DNA from: Hypsibius dujardini
Lineage: Eukaryota > Tardigrada > Eutardigrada > Parachela > Hypsibiidae
Assembly: GCA_001579985.1 (NCBI GenBank)
Contig: LRSR01013283.1
Coordinates: 30,642 to 94,641 of the forward strand
Direction: 5' to 3'
Length of the DNA: 64,000 nt
Position numbers and translations under genes: made by a program. Positions 34,080 to 44,300 of this stretch are shown in pieces. The first letter of the stretch is position 1, and every line of letters begins with the position of its first letter. The notes below the pieces were generated by a model. It was not told the origin of the DNA. It did no database searches and saw only the letters and a list, made by a program, of their open reading frames with translations.

Positions 34080-34850
34080 CAGGCTACTCAAAACGTTCGG
34101 GTGCAATCATTCTTCGAAGCGTAATAACGTGAAAGAATACTGCAAAGAATACAGAAGAGACGAGTTTGTTGTCCAGTTCCGAGAAGATCTCCAGCTGAAG
34201 TTCAGTTCCAATAAGGCGCGATCGATCAATATAATATCCTATCGATTTCCTACCAATTAATCCCATCGTTCAAACACTTTCAGGTGCGACCATATCAGAA
34301 ATGTCCATCAAAAGTGCTTGTCTGAGCGCAAGCATATGCGAGGCGATTGTGGCAACACTTTGTCTGAACATGATTCCACAGTTACTGGAGACCGCAACCA
34401 ATTTCTGTTTTCATTCCTCATGAAAGGCGACCTGTGCGACAAAAAAGTCGGTTTGAGACTTGCTAAGCCATTTCCTGAAAACGCCCTTGAGTTTCCATTC
34501 TGCGTGAATGATGGCACCAGTTTGCATCTATTCTGGTCCGTACCGTCCGTACAGTTACAGTAAAGGATGCCTCTCCATCTCATCGAATCACGGTATATAA
34601 TTATTGGCCTATGTTTATGGGCTTCATAAATGAATGTTCGTTTGGTTGTACATTCTTATTGTTTTTGATTTTGCAGAAATCAGATGAATGGTGCTCACAT
34701 CCGTGGACATTGGGTATTCAATCAGAACTAAGTTGATGCTGGCGCAAATTGGCTTGGCCGTGCTCATTGAAATCATATTTTCAGCGACACAATGTTACAT
34801 ATTGTGTGACGCTTGGGCGTCAACATCTGTGCCGTCGTTCAAACATGCAG
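34080..34850. other. Unresolved frames, no recognised gene
   Basis: Open frames at 34318-34563 (+, FLMKGDLCDKKVGLRLAKP) and 34688-34891 (+, with a hydrophobic LAVLIEIIFSA) could be exons, but have no splice partners or known motif. The second runs into a hairpin repeat. Confidence 0.2.
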
Positions 34851-34978
34851 TAGAAGTCCTCATATTTTGCGTATGTTACAGGCGCGTTTGAACACGTTTG
34901 CCCCATAACGAAAGTGTTCCGAGACAAGGCAGGAAATAGAAACGCGCCTGTGACGTACGCAAAATATGAGGACTTCTA
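34851..34978. repeat. Hairpin, 40-bp arms
   Basis: tagaagtcctcatattttgc and its reverse complement at 34959-34978 bound a 128-bp palindrome containing caggcgcgttt/aaacgcgcctg. It lies directly beside the MITE at 34987. Confidence 0.8.
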
Positions 34979-34986
34979 TTGTATTA

Positions 34987-35334
34987 GGGACGTTTAAGCA
35001 AACCGGCGTAAGCGTAACGTAAACTTAAACGTAAGGCCCGCTAATTTTACGCTAACGACTGGATGTTTCAGCACTCGGCGTAATGATCTGGGTATAAGAC
35101 GCAGGAGCAGAAAATTTTAAGGAAACCATTCTACTGCTCAAAATTTTGCCAGAGCGATTCTGCTGAAATTTTCTTACTCTGTTCTTACGGCGAAACTTAA
35201 GGCCCATTGCCCTTTATGTCAGGCATTAGCGTAAGAAATTAACCGTAAGAGAGGCCACACCCCGTGTCTCATTCCTAATGGTCCGTGTCCTTAAGTTTAC
35301 TTACTTACGCTTACGCCGACTGCTTAAACGTCCC
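34987..35334. mobile_element. TA-flanked MITE, GGGACGTTTAAGC ends
   Basis: 348 bp with inverted ends GGGACGTTTAAGCAAACCGG and GGGACGTTTAAGCAGTCGGC (right end reversed), TA on both sides (34985-34986, 35335-35336). No coding capacity. Confidence 0.8.
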
Positions 35335-35336
35335 TA

Positions 35337-35565
35337 CTAATGCCGGTAGTTGGCGAACTCTCGCTGCAATTTTCGAGATGGTCTTGAAGTTGAAATGAAA
35401 TTCTCCGACAATACATGTGCATCGTAAACACTGTATAGCCATCGGGGTCAATGAGTCTCATCTGTTGAGCGACTGGGAGACAAACTTCTTTGAACAACTT
35501 GTCTACGGCCTTGCAGATATATGAAATCTTCTGCAGACCAAGGGGGCATGTGAAGTATCTGCTTT
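35337..35565 (-). CDS. Unrecognised exon-like open frame without a start
   Basis: On the minus strand a frame opens after TAA at about 35568 and reads through about 75 codons to the MITE edge, including YFTCPLGLQKISYICKAV and QQMRLIDPDGYTVFT. Its composition is protein-like. There is no ATG at the beginning and no partner exon. It may be an orphan exon or transposon-gene remnant cut by the MITE. Family unknown. Confidence 0.22.
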
Positions 35566-35861
35566 ACAGCAAGTTCTCAATTCATTTCAACGTGTTCTGT
35601 AATCAAATCAGAGCCACACTTCATTGGGATTGAACAGATAGCATTTACTGCAACAAATTTCTAGGCTGATTGGATTTCAGTTTTCGTTCCAAACTCGGAT
35701 TAAGCGTAGTAGTTAACAGTTCCGTGAAATCACCCCCAACGAGGACTGATCTATGACGAATGACAGGTGGATGAACACGAATAGGCCTTCTGCCGGGCTA
35801 ATCCGAGACCTTTGAGGCACCATAAAAATCGAACTGAATTGCTTTCAATGGAATATCAGTA

Positions 35862-36129
35862 CCGTATTCCCCCGATCTGAAGGGACAGTTAAGCCCCACC
35901 CCCTCCAGTCATCGGTTGTCTGTTCAATCGGATGCACTGTGTCGTGATTGGTTGAAATTTAAGCGATTGATTGATCGATTAAGCGGGAATTCTTGACGCA
36001 CAAATTTGAATCAGTTGATTGATTGATTGTAGGTAAACAATAGCAAACGGTGATGAACAGATAAGATCCGGGGTGGATCAAATTAACTGGTAGGGCAAAA
36101 AAGTGTCCCTTGAGATCGGGGGAATACGG
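35862..36129. mobile_element. TA-flanked MITE, family CCGTATTCCCCCGATC, copy 2
   Basis: 268 bp, TIR CCGTATTCCCCCGATCTGAA, TA at 35860-35861 and 36130-36131. It is the inverted-orientation homologue of 3203-3481, with shared internal blocks such as gatccggggtgg. Confidence 0.82.
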
Positions 36130-36131
36130 TA

Positions 36132-36711
36132 ATAATTTTGTAAGCAGTAGGAAGTCAACTATCTGGAATTTGTTGACTGTACTTTCCGTGTCGCGCATGT
36201 TCCGGCTCTCAATCGGCTACTCATCTGCGACTCATTGTAATGACAGAGTCAAAGTAGCCCATTCGAGGTGGGTTATCTCACATGGCACGTTGGATTTATA
36301 TTATATTAACATCTGGATGATTATTATTATCGAACGCGAACTTCGGCTATCATACGTTAGCAAGGTAGCGACCACCTCCACCCACGAGCGTTTCGAGCTC
36401 GCAGGTGACTGGTTAGCAAGGCGCTGGTGCTCGGTCTCGTCCCCTTGAATACCACCTTCAAATTGGAGACAAAAGGGTTGGCACAATGGATGGCGATACG
36501 CCCTTGAATTCAACTAAATGCATCTGTGGTACTTTGGAACTTATTTGTCTGCGAATGCAGTATGATTCTTTCAGCTGCATGAGTGTTCGCTGGTGGACGC
36601 AGTGAAGCTTACGCGTTGTTGATGTGGCAAAGTTTGTGTTTTATCGATGTTTCATGTGCGAATTCAGATAGAGCTCCTTTATTCCAACTGTTTTTTCTGG
36701 ATCGAAATTCC
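36132..36711. other. Promoter side of the fusion pseudokinase; no gene seen
   Basis: The downstream frame is open from 36583, but the first good-context ATG is 36712. An acceptor-like ttctttcag at 36571 leaves room for an upstream non-coding exon. Confidence 0.35.
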
Positions 36712-38986
36712 ATGGACTATCCAATTGTTTTGCCCCAGTCTGGGCGGCGGATATTAGACAAAATTACTCGACTGTTACGCTTAGTTGGAAGCAGCTGGGA
36801 GTCGATTGACGCAGTGGCACCACCCTCCGAAGAGCTGCGTCTTGACAATTTGCTTGCGTTCTTCGATCAGCTCCTTCTTGCTGCAACAGATCCAAGAGAT
36901 GAACAGCTTCAATTACCTGAAAGCAAACTAAGCGACCTGACGATCCAACCTTTCCGCCAGCTGCAAACGGTGCTACAGTGGATTAGTCAAGCGCAGTACA
37001 AGTTCGATGGTCTGAAGAAGCTAAGAGGCGCACAAGCCTGGAAGGAATTTGTAGGAACTTTCGATGCCGTTGAGTACCAGGCTGCCAAGCCTGATCCATT
37101 TACTGACACGGAAGGAGGCAGCATTGTGCGGGAAGACTTTGTGGAATGCTTAAAGCTGATCGCAGGGATGGACCCGAAAACCATGGATCAGCTGCGTATC
37201 GTCGTGGCAAACGCAATACGCCGCGCAGCTATTTTACAAGTACTAAGGTTTATTGCGGCTGTTGACGCAGGAGATTCCGAAGCAGCAGCGCAAACAGCGC
37301 TTCTCGTCCGCGCATCACAACTGAACCAGGTTCTGGAGCCAAAGTACGTTGAACAAGCTAGATTTCTATTTGGAAAGTCTGGCCACTCAAAGCACCGCCA
37401 CTGCGGAGCAGAGGATGAGGCGGGCTGTAGCGAGCTCAGTGCGCTGCTGTACGAGATAATACACAGCAACTCTAGCTGTGCGCTGCCGTTGTTGGCGGGC
37501 ATTGCCGGCAGAGCTGTGCGTGACTCCTATCCGCGATTTGTGTGGTCCGTCACGGCGCTGGACAGCCCGTTGAGTGTGGAGCTGCAAGCGAACCCCAAAT
37601 ATGCGGGCGACATGTGGATGCAGAAATTCGGACTGCATCGGACTGGCACGTTGAAAAAGGTGTCCAAGAGGGAGAACAAAATCATTTCGGGCGGTGTGGG
37701 GAACTACGGATGTTTTCTGTGCTACCGCTCCAGCAACGGCGCACAGCGCGGGCTTCTCGTCTGTTGGGCTGATCGGACTGCGGTGGAGGAATCCCGAGGC
37801 GCAGTCGAGATTATGCGCGAGCAGAGAGACAGACTGCATGGTTCAGTAACAAGTCTAAGGAAGTCAGATATGCTTGAAAAGTTGTCTAGGATTTACAGAC
37901 TGACGGAACGCATTGGGGAGTTGAAATTATCATTCGTATTCGCCGTTGGATTGGAGGGCGATGCGTCGGATGACCGCGAACCGGGCGACATTTACCCAGA
38001 AGTATTAGGTGAAGGTCATTGGCCGATATACATCTGGCCCCAGCAAATAACTACGCAAAGATTTCGATTAGCAGAAGGTAAGCACTTCTCAATTCTTTAA
38101 TTCCTCTTTTTAGTCGTTCTTTTGTCTGCTCAGGAGAGGGTGTGCCCATCAATAATTCTTTGGTGGCCGACATTCAACTGCTCAAATTTGAAGCCCCAGT
38201 GCAAGGTCATTTCGTCGGCGAATTTGTTGCTGTAAAGCGGATCGCCCTCCAGCCGGAGGAAGCAATGCAGCGTAAGGAGATTAGTGCGCTTGAGTCTAGT
38301 TTGGGTTCCCGCAAAATGATCATACACCCAAACGTCGTGAGATGCTTTGCCATGCAACTAAATTCGCCGGAGAATCTGTGGCAAAAACCGACGTTTGATG
38401 TCATCACTGAATGGTGTTCAGGTCCGTTTTACATTCCTCCTTCGTTAATCAAAATGAAATACCAAATTCTCTAAAGTATTCAACTCTAGGAGGCAGCTTA
38501 AGTGATCTGGTTCAGGAGCGAGCACTGGTTTTGGAGGAAACTTTACTGGTTGGCCGTCAACTCCTCCAAGGGATCGCCTTTCTTCACCTGCATGGAGTTG
38601 CTCGTCTATGGCTCCAGGGTGAACATGTCCTCTTCGGACGCCGAAATGATTTGCGAGACGTTAAAATTAACATTATGGCCAACGTCGATCAAGTAATGCA
38701 GCGTGCGCAGCGTTCTTTCGTAGCCACGGATCCGCATCACAAAATGTGGCTGTACCAGCCACCATCAACAGACGAACGCAAGGGCAGTAAGACGGACATA
38801 TGGAGCTTCGGATGCTTGCTGATACTGATGGCAACCCGAGAGGACCCTATTTGGCACGGGTCGTCAATTAATGTTGACAAGCCAATACCTGCGACCCTGA
38901 AGTGCATTCTCAACGCCACTTTGTCCAATTCTTATTCAAACCGACCATCCGCTCAAGAGTTGCTTGCTTCTCCCACATTTGCATAA
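36712..38986 (+). CDS. Helical-module / pseudokinase fusion protein, three exons
   Basis: The exons are 36712-38077, 38134-38421 and 38490-38986: 2,151 nt, 716 residues, both introns phase 1. Residues 1-455 form the uncharacterised module. It is largely helical, with YGCFLCYR near 332, W-A-DR near 351 and SFVFAVGLEG near 410, shared with the stand-alone gene at 32139 and in part with the pseudogene at 24229. Residues 456-551 are a kinase N-lobe with VAVKRI (Lys kept) and HPNVVRCF. The hinge intron WCSG/GGS is at the same place as in the double kinase. In the C-lobe the catalytic loop reads VARLWLQGEHVLF, with no HRD Asp or Asn. No DFG is recognisable, while KTDIWSFGC (helix F) is kept. So the kinase part is almost certainly catalytically dead and would act by binding. 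No signal peptide or membrane segment is seen. The start is chosen at the ATG beginning MDYPIVLPQ; an upstream in-frame ATG at 36622 is possible. Confidence 0.82.
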
Positions 38987-39239
38987 TACTTGCCCCGTTT
39001 CATTATTGTTATTTACTATCTACCATAAACCGATAATAAGGACCGATAATAGACCGACATTTTTGTCACGTTCGCGCATGGTCTATTTTAAGGGCAAAAT
39101 TAATCCAACACATCAGCAGAATCTTTTTCGGATGCCAGAGGGCGGAGTTATGGGCTAGTTTCAAACTAGGCTTTCGAGTGACGTTGCAGAAATGATTTAT
39201 AGTTCCGCCTGCTGTCATCCAAAAAAAAGATTCTGCTGA

Positions 39240-39379
39240 TGTCAATCAACTTCAAATTCAGGCAGACAGGCACAACATAAAGACTCGATAGGCAGACAGA
39301 CTGACAAAAAGACAGACAGACAGACAGGCAGACAAACTGACAAACAGACAGACAGATAGACAGACATACAGACATACAT

Positions 39380-39458
<79 letters not shown>

Positions 39459-39480
39459 GGAAGGCAGGAAGGCAGACAGA
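39240..39480. repeat. (CAGA)n microsatellite
   Basis: A long tetranucleotide run, nearly perfect at 39376-39456. Its minus-strand frame (poly CLSV) is not a gene. Confidence 0.95.
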
Positions 39481-41313
39481 CGCTCTTTTGAGCTCTATTT
39501 AGTTCACATAAAAATCAGATTTATGTAACATTAAAAGTTGATCTACTCTCATCGTCTTCTTCCAGTAAATGTGTCTCATCTAATGCAGCCTCCCTGGGCA
39601 AAAGCAAAACTTTCGGATGCATATTACAAACATGCTTGCGAGCATTGTTAAGTACAATCCGTTTTTCAGTATAATGTCAGTCCTTCGGTTCCAAGACAAT
39701 CCATAGCGAATGCGAATAACGTCGTCAAAAGAAATCATAAGTTGGCAGTCAACAAGATCGAGATCTTGGAGCGGTCTAATGTATAATGAGGCATAATTAA
39801 GGTCTCCAGATAATGGAATTATAGTTTATCGAGGTCGTGAAAGTAAAACTAATATAACTCTTAAGCGAGAATTTATTTAGGAACTGCTCTACATCGAGTA
39901 AAGGGCTTAATTTTAAGGACGAGCTTGGCCTCCAAGCATTCTCACACTTATAAGGTTTTTCAGCGACTTGCCCTCAAGTCAAACTAGAATGTTCGAGCAA
40001 AATTCTGCTTAGAATAAAACGGATATTCGAGTCATGTTTCTATTTGAAAGCGTTTGGGGTGTGGCTTGTCGGTTCTACCCAGAACTGATCACCTCGTAGA
40101 ATTCCAATAAAACCCACAACAAACTTTTATTTTGAGCTGTAAATTTTGAAAAACATGAAGTCCCAACTTGTTATTGGTATCAAAATATTTCTAGATTAAG
40201 TAAGGATAAAGTAACAACAAATTGAAGGAAGGGGGAACACATTGATTTCTCTCACTCAAGTTCGCTCTGTCAGTCTAGTGGAAGTGATTTGTCCGTAGGG
40301 CCCTAATGTGAGTTAAGGTAAAGGGCAATTTGCCCTTCACTAATATGTCACGTGACTACCATGAAACTGCCAGTCAGCAGTCCTCCCACAATTAGCGCTT
40401 CTTTTGTAAAATAATCAGCCTGCGCAGAAAAGAATTAAATCACTTTACTGAGCTGGAATGATCCGACAATAGGCACTAGTAATTTTGTGCTCACATAACG
40501 TCATCTCGGACATTTCCTTTCAATTTAAAGGCCGCCTAGTGTATCGCGCATTGCAACCCCCAAGTGAATAATTCCAGTGATGGACCGCTTAGAGGCTTGG
40601 CGAAGTATGAAACAAGACCTATATAAAAACCTAGCTGATAGTTATGCAGCATGTCATGACACTAGCATACCCTGTTAAATTCTTATGTCATTGTGTCATT
40701 ATGTTAGTACAGTATAGGATAGTCACCGCTTAGGATGACCTTTCATCGGAAGACTACAATTTGCTCTTCACGTGAATTTGACACCCAAACGCAGTGAGGT
40801 GCCGTTAAATGATGGTGGCATTTGCTGCATATTCACTGAGCGCCCACGAAGAACTTATTGCGCGGTTAAAAACACGTGAAGTTGCAATGTCGGTCAAATT
40901 GAGGAGTGGGAAAATTGGAACGTTCTTCTTTGTTACAATCATTTTCCGCACATGATTCCTCTTGCCATTTTATGGCTCCAGATTTATTAACGCCCAATCA
41001 TGTGCCAGTCAGTTCATTTGAAGTGCAACCATTTGACTTCACATTAAATCTAAATCATTTAGCGGTAGTTACGGAACAAACCATTTACGAGACCAGGCCT
41101 GGATCTGCGAGCGAAACCCCGTCCGACCCAGCTCTTGTAAATGCCCAATAAAAATTCCCGCAAACGTGACATACATCCATTTATGAATCAGGAACTTTAC
41201 TGGGATCTTTTCCCCCTTCTAACCAATCAGCCATGCAATAATCTTTCATGCCATTTCAAGGTGAAAATTTCAGCCGCAACCGTTTTTTTTTACCTTAAAC
41301 GTGAGCGCCAGCA
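39481..41313. other. Upstream of the receptor gene; no gene seen
   Basis: An 81-codon frame at 40906-41151 starts with GTG and has no domain. I see no TATA box or known repeat that I would defend in these 1.8 kb. Confidence 0.4.
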
Positions 41314-44300
41314 ATGTCCTTCTTATATCCTGTGGTCATCGTACTCCGACTACTGCAATTGGTGGGACAGACAAGAACCTTGCAGCTAGGACTAGTAACG
41401 CCGGCGTATTATGGCACAGATTCGGCGTCGTCGACGCCCTACCTTCTACCTGCGTTTCAATCGGGCCTTGATTTGTTTCGCGAGCAATTCCCGCAGTTTA
41501 ATGTCTCACACACTTTCCTGTGGGACGCTGAAGCGCCCAACTGTACGGTGCAGCAGTACAACGTCCGCGATCTGCTGGCAAAGTGGTACTACGGCCGTCG
41601 GACCACAACTACTGTTCCTGTGATTTATGGCTCCGGTAAAGGGCCGTTTATAGTTTGGATCTTTCGTCTCATGAGAAGTGTGCGTGACGGCATGGCCGCG
41701 TGTGCATAGCTCTCTCGCGTTGTATCTCCTGTGAGACGCGTCACTATTTCGTCACGATCTTGTAATCTCACGCACAAATCCAAACTCTAACAGCGCCTAA
41801 ATGGTGCTTTACGTATAATGTATCGTAATAGGAATTTACAATCAGTGCACGTACAAGTTGTAACGAGTTCAAGTACAACTGTGTCTGCAACATCTTCTGG
41901 CGATTAGTCGGACACCCTCTTTTGGTATTTACATAGACCACTCTATTATATTAATGACTTCCCACAGAACATGAACGGCAAGATTGGTTGCTTGATTTTC
42001 CCAACGGCTCAAATGAATATTCTTTGTATTGATTGATTGATTGAGAGTGAGACCTCCTCAACCTGTTATCCCACGGGAAGGCAAGACAATTTTTTTGATG
42101 AACCCAGAAGGGAAGACCCACCGAGAAATTGGCGGTTATTTCTGCTACGGTGAGGATTGGTCCCGAAAAGTGATGAACTTGATTAATTTTCAGTGATTGC
42201 TGTGCAAATGTTGCAAGAAATTATTTTTTGTGGGGTTTTGGAGTGGTCCATGTTTAAACCAAAAATTCACAAAATGGTCCCAAGTTAGCACCGAAACAAT
42301 AGGGTGGTCTATGTTTACACCAAAAGAGGGTGTCCGACTTATCGCCGAAAGCTGTTGCACACGCAGCTGTAAGCTTATCTAATAAGCAAGCAGTTTTTTT
42401 TGAAATTCATTATGCAAATCTGTCTTAGTATTGGTGTTGACGACGAAGGTGTTGCGTCTGCTTACAGGCTGCATCGAAGGGTACGAGATCAATATGATGG
42501 TGAGAGAATGGAATATCATGATGATGCTGACGTAAGTATACAATCAATTTGTATGACTTGAATTCTGCCATTAAAATCCAGTGAAAGAGAGCTGTTGAGT
42601 AGGCGTTTAAAACGTTTCCCTTCAAGCTGTCGAAAACCGAAGTAGCGATTTCGTAGAGTACGCTAATTAATGGCCGTATTGAATCTCTCAAAGACCCCAC
42701 GAAATTATTCTTGATCACACTTAGCTAAGCCTATGTCAGCTCAGCCTATCACGCACTTATTTAGGCGTAAGACTACACTGAAGAATCAGTGTGAAATTCG
42801 AAAAAATGGAAAACATATTTTCTCTTACCAACGACGTACACACAAAGTGACCTCCGTTGTCGGTGTATGATCTGAGGAATCGTGCATTCCTAAGGATCTG
42901 TGAAATATTCGCTATCCACATTCAGTGGCATTTCCCTCCCGAATGCTGTCGTAAGAGATGCCAAAAACTAAAAACAGTTAACTAATTAGCCTTTTTAGCT
43001 GACTAAACGTTAGCTGACCAAAAAAAGGTTTCTGCTCAGTTTTTTTTAGTGGTGACTAAAAACTGTTAGTTAATTTTTTTAGTTTTTTAGTTATTATAAA
43101 ACTGTTTTCTTGTTTAATTGGTTTCTACCGTGGGTTATTAGAAAGGTTTTTTTTCATACTGTGCGTTCATTGGAGGGATTTCATTTTGAGTCACGCGTGT
43201 TTCCTTAGCGTCAATATCGGCGAAACTGTCCGGAACAGAACGATTGCCCCGACTTGGGTCAGCGCCTCGCCCATCCCGGATAATTCCGACTACATTTACC
43301 AGTCCTTCCTGCAGCGTTTCAACTGGACCACTGTCGTGGCCGTCCACGACGAAACTTCTATTCCGGTGTATGGGCTAGTGGCGTGGTTCATTCCGATCGT
43401 TATGAAGAAGCCCAATTTCAACGCCACGTACTGGTCCTTCTCCTCGATGCGGGACACCGCGCGAGTTAACATCATTCTGCAAGCGCTAAAAGAAGTCACC
43501 CGCGGTAAGAATTCCATCATTGGCGGGCTTGAAAAAGTAAAAATTTTTATGATGTTTTAGTTATTTGCTATTTTGGGAATGCAATTTCGCTCAGATCGTT
43601 TTTGGTGAGCAAATTTTTTTATCACAAACTCTGACGTCAAAATGAACCTGTGCATATTGTTGCTGGTATTAATTCTCAGCTCGCTGCAGCGGATCATAAC
43701 ATGACGAACGGCGATTATGTAGGTAGCAGGGCTCCCTCTTTTTTTAATTTCATTTTACAGTTTGTCATCAATATTGCAGGTCTTTATTGCTTATCAACTC
43801 TTCAGCAATCGTCTATACGGCAACTTCAGCTGGCAATTTTTCGACAAGGATGACGAGGTCAATGTTTAACGCTTTCCGAGTCAGGTGGTGACAGATTAAT
43901 TTTTCACGTTCTTCTGTTCGTTGCAGAAAGCCCGACGAGCTTTCAGAACGGTTTTTAAAGTCAACGGCATCTATCAAGATCCGGAACAGGCATACCTACT
44001 CAATAAATGGCTCCCATTGTGGAGAAATTCCACCCCACTCCTTGATCCGGTAAAGCATTGACACTTGATTATATAAAAGCCCCCTTGGATAATAACTTGA
44101 AAGGTCACTTGTTAGGCGGTACCATATCTCGTGTCAACACATGCGGGATTTCAACTTTTGGGTCAGGTGAGCGTATGCGCTTAAACATTTGTCATAGCCA
44201 TCCATGTAAAGAATGTAAAACAATGGTAAAGTTTAAGAACGGTTGCTTCAAACGATCAGGGGCGCGAATCTTAGTGCCGATGCGTGTGCGCATGCCATTA

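Noticed and set aside
37188-37839. Minus-strand frames of 104-150 codons over the fusion pseudokinase
   Set aside because: They are shadows of a 455-codon exon with homologues in the same window.
39166-39375. CLSV-repeat protein on the minus strand
   Set aside because: Translation of the (CAGA)n microsatellite.
43641-43700. Signal-peptide-like start MNLCILLLVLILSSL within the receptor
   Set aside because: It is another frame of receptor exon 4, where the in-register frame gives the conserved LAAADHNMTNGDY block.
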